DNA of 14,313 bases, from the NCBI GenBank assembly GCA_934630555.1, contig CAKTXB010000026.1, positions 1 through 14,313 on the forward strand, given 5' to 3'. This document shows, one piece after another, positions 7,382-13,781 of this stretch. Position 1 is the stretch's first letter, and every line of letters begins with the position of its first letter. This DNA is from an uncultured Oscillospiraceae bacterium (GTDB taxonomy: Bacteria; Bacillota; Clostridia; Oscillospirales; Oscillospiraceae). Below the pieces are notes generated by a model. That model was not told the origin of the DNA, searched no databases, and saw only the letters and a program-made list of their open reading frames with translations. The translations under genes were made by a program, and so were the position numbers.

Positions 7382-9829
7382 TCAGCGCAGCATTTCAAGC
7401 AGGCGGCTGCGGCGGTCAATGTTCATCTTCTGGAACGCGTTTTTCAGGTGGCATTTCACCGTGTTTTCTGAGATGTGCAGCGCGGCGGCGATCTCACTGT
7501 TGCGCAGGCCGCGGGCAGCCAGCTCGGCCACCTCACGCTCACGTTCAGTCAGCGCCTCTTTCATCTCCGGCACTTCGTCCAGCATGGCAAAAATGCGGCT
7601 TTCGTCGGCGCGGGTATAGTGGATCTGCAGAGCCTTGATCTCGCGGATGGCCCGCGCGTGGTGCACGGCGATACCGGGCAGAAGGAAGAGCACCTGAAAA
7701 TACTTGCGGAAGCAGGCGAGGAACGTGTAGTTTTTATCCTGCTCCGCGATGGTGAGCGCGCGGTCCAGCCATTCGGCGGCTTTGCCGGGGCGGCCGATCG
7801 CCATGTAGCAGAGCGTCAGCCCGCAGTACATAAAATTTCGTGCGGCGGCGGAGATGAGCCGCGGGTCAAGCCTCAGTGACGCCTCCACAGAAGCGATGGC
7901 GCGCTGGTACTCCTTTTTGAGCAGCAGATCGGTGATGCGGCAGGTTTTGATCATAAAATTCGTGAACGTGAGGTCGGACAGGGAATCAGCCCTGCCCTGT
8001 GTCCACAATGCGGAGCGGCCTGTTTCCATCATAAGCCCCAGCAGATAACCGCGCACGGTTTCCACCATGTATGTACCGATGCTTGTGCCGCGCAGGAACG
8101 CGTAGCCCTGCGCTTTGTTTTCCAGATAGTCCACAGCCTTTTGCAGCCCCGCCATGTCGGCACGGTAGATGGCGTTGATGCCCAGCAGCAGCGCCGCACC
8201 ATAGGTCGCCGAGGCGTTTTGCGCCTGCTCGGAGAGCAGCGCGGCCTGATGAGCCAGAATATCCGATTCCGAAAACAGCCCCTGCACGGAGCAGGCTTCT
8301 CCGCGGTAGATCTCCGCCGCACCGGCGGCATGGCCGTTTGTCAGGCGGTTATAGCGGGCCAGCACGGCGTCCAGTTGGTCGGCAGTGGCCATCATCTGGC
8401 CGGGCTCGGCGTAAAACAGATACCACATGGACGCGCAGCCAAAGAAAAACGGTTCTTCGGGAATAAACAGCTCAGAGGGATGCGTCAAGAGCGCTTCCGC
8501 GCGGGCGTAGGCCGCGTCCATGCCGGCCAGATCCGGGAATGACTCCAACGCGTCCAGCAGCTCCCATTCGCCCAGCCAATGCTGGTCAGGAAGCGTTTCC
8601 AGCAGCGCGCGGACGCGGGCCATCTGGCGCGAAAACTCTGCAAATTCACAGCCGCCATACAGCGCGTAGCACAGCCGCAGCAGCGACAGAGGGTAGCGGC
8701 GCTGCGTTTGCTCCGGGCAGCGGCGCAGGACGGTTTTGGCAAGCTCCGTGTAGCTGACGCCTGAAAAGTGTTCCGTGATGAGGCCGACCAGTCGGCAGGA
8801 AAGCACGCCTTCGTCATCCGCAGCGCGGAAAAAGCAGTCCACGGCGGCCTTTACAGCCCCGGCTTGACGATACCACTGCCCGGCACTGCGATAGACCGCG
8901 CGGCGGAATGTATCGTTGGATGCTTCCAGCTGCGCGTGCAGAAAATGCAGCAGCAGCTCGTGCGGATAATATTCTCGCTGCCCCGGCGCCTGCCGGATGA
9001 GCGGCGCACGGCGCAGCAGCTGCTCCCGGGCCGCACCGGGGAGCAGTTCCGGCGGAAGAACAGCGTCTACCAGCGCCGGCGTGATACGGTCGAACAGGCA
9101 TAGGCGCAGTGCGGCTTCGCGCTGCGCCTCGTTCAGCCGCGCCCAGAAGTGTGCGTAAAGCAGCGCATTGAGGTCTCCGCCCGCGGCGTCACGGCCGGCC
9201 TGCATACAAAGAGCGACAGCTGCGGCCCAGCCACCGGTCCGGCGCAGAATTTCTTCCGCCTGTGCTGGTGTGCATGGGCGGCCGGTCTGAGCCGATATGG
9301 CACAGATGTCCTGCACAGTCAGCAGCAGATCCTGCGCGCGCAGAAAGCAGATGCTGCTCTCCAGCGCCTCACACACAGGCCGCAGGCGGCCGAGCGTCTG
9401 GGTGATGAAAATAACGTGCAGACCATCCGGCGGACGTTTGGCCAGTGCGTCAAAAATCAGCGGCGGCCAGTTATCGGCGGCAAATTGAAAATTATCAAAG
9501 ACCAGCGTCAGCGGCTGACGGACTGGCAGCGTGCGGAGCACCTGTGCCGCCTGTGCCGCGTTGCTGCGGTTCAGGGTGGTAAAGGGTGCAAGCGGCTGTG
9601 CGGCGACAGGATCGCTGCTTGCAAGCTGCTGCACCAGCCATGGGAAGCTCGTGTCTGGCAGACTTTCCACACCGGTGTACCAGACTGCGGGCGTATGCAC
9701 ATCCGACAGCGCGTGCAGGACTGCCGTTGTTTTACCATAGCCTGCGGGCGCTTCCAGAACCGACAACGTGTTTTGCCGCAGACGGGCCAGCTTTTTTAAG
9801 AGTCCGGCAGAAAATATGAGTTCGTCCAT
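7382..9829 (-). CDS. MalT/LAL-type LuxR-family transcriptional regulator
   Basis: This 815-residue cytoplasmic regulator has the MalT-like layout. An N-terminal STAND-type NTPase carries Walker A (APAGYGKTT, Lys33) and a Walker B-like LTLVFDN (107-113). A long helical, TPR-like middle follows, and then a C-terminal LuxR helix-turn-helix (760-815) with LTEREREVAELAARG, SEIAAALHISENTVKCHL and a closing RRSRL. Such ATP-dependent activators oligomerise on binding an inducer; the ligand here is unknown. I chose the ATG at 9829 because GGAGG (9839-9843) lies 9 bases before it; a longer in-frame start at 9916 would read through the likely promoter and has no ribosome site. The only gene directly downstream is the giant SLH protein, which makes that protein the likely target by analogy. 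The length is near that of MalT (about 900). Confidence 0.92.
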   Translation of the reverse strand: MDELIFSAGLLKKLARLRQNTLSVLEAPAGYGKTTAVLHALSDVHTPAVWYTGVESLPDTSFPWLVQQLASSDPVAAQPLAPFTTLNRSNAAQAAQVLRTLPVRQPLTLVFDNFQFAADNWPPLIFDALAKRPPDGLHVIFITQTLGRLRPVCEALESSICFLRAQDLLLTVQDICAISAQTGRPCTPAQAEEILRRTGGWAAAVALCMQAGRDAAGGDLNALLYAHFWARLNEAQREAALRLCLFDRITPALVDAVLPPELLPGAAREQLLRRAPLIRQAPGQREYYPHELLLHFLHAQLEASNDTFRRAVYRSAGQWYRQAGAVKAAVDCFFRAADDEGVLSCRLVGLITEHFSGVSYTELAKTVLRRCPEQTQRRYPLSLLRLCYALYGGCEFAEFSRQMARVRALLETLPDQHWLGEWELLDALESFPDLAGMDAAYARAEALLTHPSELFIPEEPFFFGCASMWYLFYAEPGQMMATADQLDAVLARYNRLTNGHAAGAAEIYRGEACSVQGLFSESDILAHQAALLSEQAQNASATYGAALLLGINAIYRADMAGLQKAVDYLENKAQGYAFLRGTSIGTYMVETVRGYLLGLMMETGRSALWTQGRADSLSDLTFTNFMIKTCRITDLLLKKEYQRAIASVEASLRLDPRLISAAARNFMYCGLTLCYMAIGRPGKAAEWLDRALTIAEQDKNYTFLACFRKYFQVLFLLPGIAVHHARAIREIKALQIHYTRADESRIFAMLDEVPEMKEALTEREREVAELAARGLRNSEIAAALHISENTVKCHLKNAFQKMNIDRRSRLLEMLR

Positions 9830-9856
9830 GTTGGCCTGCCTCCTGCGTTTTTTATC

Positions 9857-9865
9857 AGTATAACA
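9857..9865 (-). promoter_or_regulatory. Extended -10 promoter of the LuxR-type gene
   Basis: The minus strand reads TGTTATACT, a TGn-extended -10 (TATACT at 9862-9857) about 28 bases before the ATG at 9829, with no recognisable -35 box. It supports 9829, not 9916, as the translation start. Confidence 0.5.
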
Positions 9866-9905
9866 CAAGTTCTGGAAAAGAGCCAGCCGATCGTACGGCC
9901 ATTTA

Positions 9906-9947
9906 TGCACAGGCATGGGAACCGCTTAAGCATTCCGGGCCTGTGCA
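9906..9947. promoter_or_regulatory. Large dyad upstream of the LuxR-type gene
   Basis: TGCACAGGC (9906-9914) and GCCTGTGCA (9939-9947) are perfect inverted repeats. Nested inside are GGAA/TTCC (9918-9921 and 9933-9936) and the palindrome GCTTAAGC (9924-9931). It lies about 55-95 bases upstream of the predicted transcript start, where an activator or autoregulatory site would sit. A structured RNA element or old terminator is the alternative. Confidence 0.45.
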
Positions 9948-9979
9948 GGCTGTTTTGAATTGTTGCCAAGAAAAGGTTT

Positions 9980-10009
9980 GGCTGCACTCTAGGGGGGTGG
10001 AGTGCAGCC
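9980..10009 (-). terminator. Hairpin at the 3' side of the receiver-domain relic
   Basis: GGCTGCACTC (9980-9989) and GAGTGCAGCC (10000-10009) form a perfect 10-base stem with a 10-base G-rich loop. On the minus strand it is followed by AAACCTTTTCTT, a weak T-run, and lies about 50 bases past the receiver relic. It is likely the surviving terminator of the decayed gene. Confidence 0.5.
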
Positions 10010-10011
10010 AT

Positions 10012-10042
10012 GGGGGGTGCTGGGGCAGGGGTGCGAGGGGGG
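10012..10042 (+). other. G-quadruplex-forming motif
   Basis: Four tracts of four to six G (10012-10017, 10022-10025, 10028-10031 and 10037-10042) are separated by loops of four, two and five bases (TGCT, CA, TGCGA). This meets the usual G4 pattern with at least four stacked tetrads. A further G6 run lies at 9992-9997. No intact gene covers the site. Confidence 0.6.
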
Positions 10043-10053
10043 TATTTTGGGAT

Positions 10054-10314
10054 GCACGGCGCCAGCACGTTTTTCGGCGTTTCCAGACTGACGAGCTTGG
10101 TAATATGCGCGTTTATGCCAGAGTCCGGAGCGCCCTGCACATCCTTTACAAAAGCATTGGCCGCCATGGCAATGACGGGAGTGGAGCCGGCCGCAAGGTG
10201 GTCGGAGGGCCGGAGGAACCGTGTGGCTGCATGACCGTTGAGCACGGGCTTGGCCATGCTGGCCTTCACGCCGCCACAGATGTTCTTTTCGCCATTCACA
10301 AGCAGAATATGGGA
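10054..10314 (-). pseudogene. Decayed response-regulator receiver domain
   Basis: The minus strand, read in one frame, gives a clear but damaged CheY-like receiver. HILLV (from 10311) matches strand 1, normally followed by an acidic EDN that is here NGE. About 40 residues, including the phosphoacceptor aspartate loop, are missing. The frame then continues with KPVLNGHAATRFLR (typical: MPVMNGYEAT-RIR), TPVIAMAANAF (typical: TPIIAMTANAF, with the conserved Thr now Ala), and DVQGAPDSGINAHITKLV (typical: DVQ-ALDAGMNAHI-KPV, with Lys kept and Pro now Leu). An in-frame stop (10339-10341) lies just upstream, there is no ribosome site, and the only start available in the frame is a GTG at 10299 inside the domain. 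Receivers of this type usually end hybrid histidine kinases, so the parent was probably a large sensor kinase. The remnant cannot be phosphorylated and is presumably not translated. Confidence 0.72.
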
Positions 10315-10477
10315 AGCGTGGTGCTGTTCTTTGCGATCCTACTCATTCTCTAATACTAATTTATCAGTCTCAAACAAAAGAACGAGCTAAAATATCTATA
10401 TATATATTATACAGTACTCTGACAGGAATTGCTAGAGCCAATTAGAAAAAATTAAAATCGAGACGATGTGTGAAGCT
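10315..10477. other. AT-rich intergenic stretch before the GGDEF gene
   Basis: No gene is visible. It contains an alternating TA tract (about 10393-10410) and the word CAGTACTCTGACAG (10412-10425). That word matches CAGTACTGCTGACAG (13404-13418) in the metal-operon promoter apart from one missing base. Confidence 0.4.
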
Positions 10478-10505
10478 ATTGAAAATACTGATGAATTGTG
10501 TATAA
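10478..10505 (+). promoter_or_regulatory. Sigma-A-type promoter of the CHASE-GGDEF gene
   Basis: TTGAAA (10478-10483), a 16-base spacer and a perfect TATAAT (10500-10505) form the strongest promoter in the window by consensus. The transcript would start near 10512, about 50 bases before the ATG. Confidence 0.75.
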
Positions 10506-10561
10506 TAAAATGAAAATGCGGCAGAGGATAAACGGCAGAGGCAGGAAAGGAAGCATACGCC

Positions 10562-12367
10562 ATGCGACGATCTGGGGTAAAAAAGTTGAGAATAGAGTTT
10601 GTTATTCCACTTTTGATCCTGATTTTTGGCATGAGTGTGGTGCTTTATGCTGCTCGCGTTACGCGCCGCAGCCGCCGTGAGCAGGCTTATGCAACAGCAG
10701 AATTGAATGCCGTGAGTTACTCTCAGCGTATGATCGAGGATATGGAACGCGGCATCTATGTGACCGAGGCACTGGAACAGATCATTATCAGCGAGAATGG
10801 CAAATTGGATGGATTTCAGAAAATCGCCCAAAATCTGATCTCGGAGCATATGCAGAGCGTCCAGCTTGCCCCGGATGGCATTGTAACAGAGATTTATCCG
10901 GAAGCGGGCAATGAAGCCAGTAAGATCGACCTGTTTTCCGACCCCGTGCGCGGGCAGATCGTGCGCTATGGCCGCGACCATGATATGGTCACGCTGCAAG
11001 GCCCGCTGGATTTGAAGCAGGGCGGGCGGGGGCTGGCTGTGCGCAATCCCGTATTTTTGGAAGATGAAAACGGCACGCGGACATTTTGGGGCTTTACTGT
11101 TGTCATCATTCGTGTGCCGGAGATATTTGCTGATTCCATTCGGGCGCTGACGGGCTTTGGCTACGAATACCGCCTGTCAAAAGATTCCTATCCTATCAGC
11201 ACAGACTATGAAGTTGTGGACAGCTCCGGCACAGAGTTGGAGGATCCGGCATCATATTCCTTTAAGATCGGAAACTGTGCATGGAAGCTGGAGGTCGCGC
11301 CGATCAACGGCTGGAAGCACAGCACGCGTGCTACGATTTTGCTGTTGTGCTGCATTGCGATCGTGCTGCTCAGTGTGGTGCTGAGCGTGGGGTTGCTGAT
11401 TTTGGAAGAACGGCGTCGTTTTTTGCGAAAAATAGCCACAACGGATGCACTGACAGGGCTGCTGAACCGTCACGGCGTGGACAATGAAATGGCGCGGTAT
11501 CTGGAAAAGCGCGGCGACGAACCATGTGTGGGTGTTCTGATAGACGTGGATGATTTTAAATTCATCAACGATGTCTACGGTCACGCCACAGGCGACGAGG
11601 TGCTGCGCCTGCTGGCTGACCAGATGCGCGCAGCCTTTCCGGACAATGCTATTTTGAGCCGCATTGGTGGCGACGAGTTCTGTGTTATTTTGAAAAATAC
11701 GACCTGTGCGCAGGCGGAAATACTCATTCACTGTTTTGCGACAGAGCCCCGCACGTTCTCACACGGCGCGCACACCCACGAGTTCGGCATCTCCGTGGGA
11801 TATGCCGATGCCAGCTCTGACCCACATGAGACGCAAACGCTGATCAGCCGCGCCGACATGGCACTGTATGAGGTCAAGCTCAGCGGCAAACACGGCATGA
11901 TGGCATATCGGCCGGATCTGTACCACGAAAAACGTTCGCAGCTTGGCTTTGCGCTGCGGGATGTCTCGGAGAATCTTCCGGGTGCGTTCCTGATCTATCG
12001 TGCAGATCCGGCAAACGATGAAATGTTGTTTGCGAATGATGAAATGATCCAATTTGCAGGGTGCAGTGATTTTGATGAATTCATGACATTTTGCGGCCGC
12101 CGTTTTTCCGGACTGCTGCATCCGGATGATATAGCCAAGACAGAGGAGAGCATTTGGCGGCAGATCAACGCACAGACGGATGGCGCAAACGACTATGTTC
12201 GCTTCCGTTTTGCCATGAAAGATGGCAGCTACCGCCCGGTACTGGACCATGGGCGCATTGTGGACAACAGCTATTATGGCCGCGTATTCTATGTGCTGAT
12301 CATGGACTGCGCACGGCTCCAGGAGCACTACGACAGCGACTGGCTTGCCGAGCCGACGGCGCAATGA
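10562..12367 (+). CDS. Membrane CHASE-GGDEF-PAS protein, probable diguanylate cyclase
   Basis: This 601-residue membrane protein has a transmembrane helix near 12-31 and an extracytoplasmic CHASE-like sensor (about 85-205, with LAPDGIVTEIYP and a GPLDLKQGGRGLAVRNPVF segment). A second membrane helix (257-280) precedes a GGDEF domain (about 290-450) starting with TTDALTGLLNRHG. The active-site motif is intact (SRIGGDEF, residues 366-373), so synthesis of cyclic di-GMP from GTP is expected. The usual RxxD inhibitory site upstream is replaced by PDNA, so product inhibition is probably absent. A PAS-like domain follows (about 463-590, with LPGAFLIYRA and HPDD). PAS after GGDEF is not the commonest order, and no EAL domain follows. 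The start follows AAAGGAAG. It is monocistronic, with its own promoter and terminator. Confidence 0.9.
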   Translation: MRRSGVKKLRIEFVIPLLILIFGMSVVLYAARVTRRSRREQAYATAELNAVSYSQRMIEDMERGIYVTEALEQIIISENGKLDGFQKIAQNLISEHMQSVQLAPDGIVTEIYPEAGNEASKIDLFSDPVRGQIVRYGRDHDMVTLQGPLDLKQGGRGLAVRNPVFLEDENGTRTFWGFTVVIIRVPEIFADSIRALTGFGYEYRLSKDSYPISTDYEVVDSSGTELEDPASYSFKIGNCAWKLEVAPINGWKHSTRATILLLCCIAIVLLSVVLSVGLLILEERRRFLRKIATTDALTGLLNRHGVDNEMARYLEKRGDEPCVGVLIDVDDFKFINDVYGHATGDEVLRLLADQMRAAFPDNAILSRIGGDEFCVILKNTTCAQAEILIHCFATEPRTFSHGAHTHEFGISVGYADASSDPHETQTLISRADMALYEVKLSGKHGMMAYRPDLYHEKRSQLGFALRDVSENLPGAFLIYRADPANDEMLFANDEMIQFAGCSDFDEFMTFCGRRFSGLLHPDDIAKTEESIWRQINAQTDGANDYVRFRFAMKDGSYRPVLDHGRIVDNSYYGRVFYVLIMDCARLQEHYDSDWLAEPTAQ

Positions 12368-12386
12368 TAGATACAGAAAACTGTAA

Positions 12387-12416
12387 AAACGGAACGCACA
12401 GCTGTGCGTTCCGTTT
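12387..12416 (+). terminator. Terminator of the CHASE-GGDEF gene
   Basis: AAACGGAACGCACA (12387-12400) and TGTGCGTTCCGTTT (12403-12416) are perfect reverse complements, giving a 13-14 base stem 19 bases after the stop, flanked by A-rich and TTT sequence. The symmetry suits a bidirectional terminator between convergent genes. Confidence 0.75.
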
Positions 12417-12441
12417 CAGTCTATCAAATAGCCTCGCAGAG

Positions 12442-12615
12442 TTCGCGCCCGCAGGCGCGAAAAAAGTCCGGATCATTTTCGGCGGCGGCGTGTACGTCGC
12501 CGAAAATACTTTACGCCATGCAAGTGTGGAATTTTTGTGCCAAAGGCGCAAAAATTATGCGCGCAGCATGGCGCAAGCCTTTTCAAACGCGAACCCAGCG
12601 CAGCGGTTCGCGTTT
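12442..12615. repeat. Four further tandem hairpins between convergent genes
   Basis: Four inverted repeats follow one another. The first is TTCGCGCC/GGCGCGAA (12442-12449 and 12454-12461). The second is ATTTTCGGCG/CGCCGAAAAT (12475-12484 and 12498-12507). The third is a 12-base stem with one G-U (12530-12541 and 12545-12556). The fourth is AAACGCGAACC/GGTTCGCGTTT (12585-12595 and 12605-12615). The last starts 2 bases past the ArsR-AraC stop codon and may terminate that gene. Nothing in this 250-base gap looks protein-coding. Confidence 0.65.
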
Positions 12616-12617
12616 CG

Positions 12618-13328
12618 TTATGTGCTGTGCTGTCTGCGATATTCTGTAGGCAGCAGCCCGTAGACCTCTTTAAACGCCACCGTAAAGCGGCTTTGGCTTT
12701 CATAGCCGACAGCTTGCGCAATAGCTGCAACATCGTCCTGCGTTTTTAAAAGCAGGGATGCGGCCAGCTCCATGCGGTGGCGCTTCATGTGGGCGGCAAT
12801 GGTTTCTCCATAGACTTCTTTAAACACGCGTTTGAGCGTGGTCGTGTTTATGAGGAACCGGTGCGAAAGCGCTTCAATGGTGATGCGCTCGGAGACGTGC
12901 TCGGTGAGATAGCGGTGTACATCCTGAATGAGCTGTGTCTGCTCAGCCTGCAGATCGACGGCTTTTTCGGGGCAGGCGATCTGCATGACTTGCTCTACGA
13001 TCTCGTGCAGCAGGCGCGTGAGCTCTGAATCGGCGGCACGGTAATAGACTTCCTTGCCGTCGCGGCGGCTGATGAGCAGGCTGCTGTCTGTCAGTGCACG
13101 CAAATGGTGTGACACGGCCGGGCTTGACATTTCCAGCATGGCGGCCAGGTTGATAACACACTCTTCCTGATGGCTCAGCAGCCAGAAAATACGCACACGC
13201 GTGGGGTCGCTGAGCTGCTTGAATATATCAGACACGGCGGCAAAATGGGCTATATCCATGAGCGTTTGGTGGAGCTTTTCAGCGTGCTTTTGGTCACCAT
13301 GGTCGTGGGGAAGGATAAAATCAGACAT
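12618..13328 (-). CDS. Fused ArsR-type and AraC-type transcriptional regulator (probable metal sensor)
   Basis: This 236-residue protein joins two DNA-binding modules. Residues about 30-115 are an ArsR/SmtB winged helix: DPTRVRIFWLL at 41-51, recognition helix MSSPAVSHHLRAL at 67-79, then the wing with RRDGKEVYY. Residues about 133-233 are an AraC-type double helix-turn-helix ending in the family signature VAAIAQAVGYESQSRF...AFKEVYGLLPTEYRR. A His-rich start (H8, H10, H15, H20) and Cys57 in EECVINLA could bind metal; the canonical ELCVCDL Cys pair and a clear alpha-5 DxH site are not seen. The ATG at 13328 is preceded by GGAGG (13335-13339), which outranks an upstream in-frame start at 13463 that would cross the promoter. 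Its position divergent from an HMA protein and a P1B ATPase points to control of metal efflux, probably Zn/Cd-like. Confidence 0.9.
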   Translation of the reverse strand: MSDFILPHDHGDQKHAEKLHQTLMDIAHFAAVSDIFKQLSDPTRVRIFWLLSHQEECVINLAAMLEMSSPAVSHHLRALTDSSLLISRRDGKEVYYRAADSELTRLLHEIVEQVMQIACPEKAVDLQAEQTQLIQDVHRYLTEHVSERITIEALSHRFLINTTTLKRVFKEVYGETIAAHMKRHRMELAASLLLKTQDDVAAIAQAVGYESQSRFTVAFKEVYGLLPTEYRRQHST

Positions 13329-13395
13329 TTGCAGCCTCCGTTTATCCGTTTTGGAAATACCGTTCGCCCGTTTGGGTAAACTGGCGCAAAACAGG

Positions 13396-13424
13396 TTGAT
13401 TTTCAGTACTGCTGACAGTATACT
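13396..13424 (+). promoter_or_regulatory. Promoter of the HMA/P1B-ATPase operon
   Basis: TTGATT (13396-13401), a 17-base spacer and TATACT (13419-13424) form a good sigma-A promoter. The palindrome CAGTACTG (13404-13411) lies in the spacer. Predicted transcript start is near 13431. Confidence 0.65.
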
Positions 13425-13445
13425 ACAGCCATAACGATTAAGCAA
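13417..13445 (-). promoter_or_regulatory. Overlapping divergent promoter of the ArsR-AraC gene
   Basis: On the minus strand TTGCTT (13445-13440), a 17-base spacer and TATACT (13422-13417) are seen. Its -10 shares the perfect palindrome AGTATACT (13417-13424) with the plus-strand promoter, so polymerase cannot occupy both at once, and one bound repressor would shut both. Confidence 0.55.
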
Positions 13446-13488
13446 GCGTTTAATTAAGAACACGGATTTGAAACGGAGGAACTGTAGT

Positions 13489-13707
13489 ATGAAAAAGACC
13501 TACAAAATTGAAGTGGACTGTGCAAACTGCGCAAATCTGATGGAGGAAGCCGCGAAGAAAACAGAGGGCGTTGCCAGGGCGACCGTGAACTTCATGACGC
13601 AGAAGATGATCGTGGAATTTGCCGACGGCGCAGATGAAAAGGCTGTTATGAAGGCTGTTGTCAAGGCGTGCAAGAAAGTCGAGCCGGACTGCGAGATCGA
13701 ACTGTAA
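13489..13707 (+). CDS. Free-standing HMA-domain metal-binding protein
   Basis: This 72-residue protein is a single heavy-metal-associated domain. The metal loop DCANCANLMEE carries the CxxC (Cys11 and Cys14); then come helix, strand TVNFMTQKMIVEF and a second helix. Such domains bind Cu, Zn or Cd and pass the ion to, or form the N-terminal part of, P1B-type ATPases. The ATPase encoded 74 bases downstream lacks this domain, so this protein may supply it as a separate partner. GGAGG (13475-13479) lies 9 bases before the chosen ATG; a longer in-frame start at 13468 would place the ribosome site inside the gene. The C-terminus is rich in Lys and has a third cysteine pair-like position (CKKVEPDC). 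Confidence 0.92.
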   Translation: MKKTYKIEVDCANCANLMEEAAKKTEGVARATVNFMTQKMIVEFADGADEKAVMKAVVKACKKVEPDCEIEL

Positions 13708-13742
13708 TGGAACAGAGGAAATGGCGCGCACAGCGTTCCATT
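13706..13742 (+). other. Intercistronic inverted repeat in the metal operon
   Basis: AATGGAAC (13706-13713) and GTTCCATT (13735-13742) are perfect inverted repeats around a 21-base loop, starting within the stop codon of the HMA gene. There is no T-run, so partial attenuation or mRNA processing that sets the HMA to ATPase ratio is more likely than full termination. Confidence 0.4.
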
Positions 13743-13781
13743 TCTATGAAGGATCGCAAGGTCAATGAAGGAGCAGTTATT

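Noticed and set aside
9830..9916. Longer N-terminus of the LuxR-type regulator starting at 9916
   Set aside because: It crosses the extended -10 promoter and has no ribosome site, while the ATG at 9829 has GGAGG at a good distance.
9943..10353. Plus-strand open frame of 136 codons over the intergenic region
   Set aside because: No ribosome site or recognisable domain; the opposite strand carries the receiver-domain relic in one frame.
12387..12615. CRISPR array
   Set aside because: The repeats are different inverted repeats, not one direct repeat with regular spacers, and there are no cas genes.
13329..13463. Longer N-terminus of the ArsR-AraC regulator starting at 13463
   Set aside because: It would run through both divergent promoters, and the ATG at 13328 has a strong GGAGG six bases upstream.
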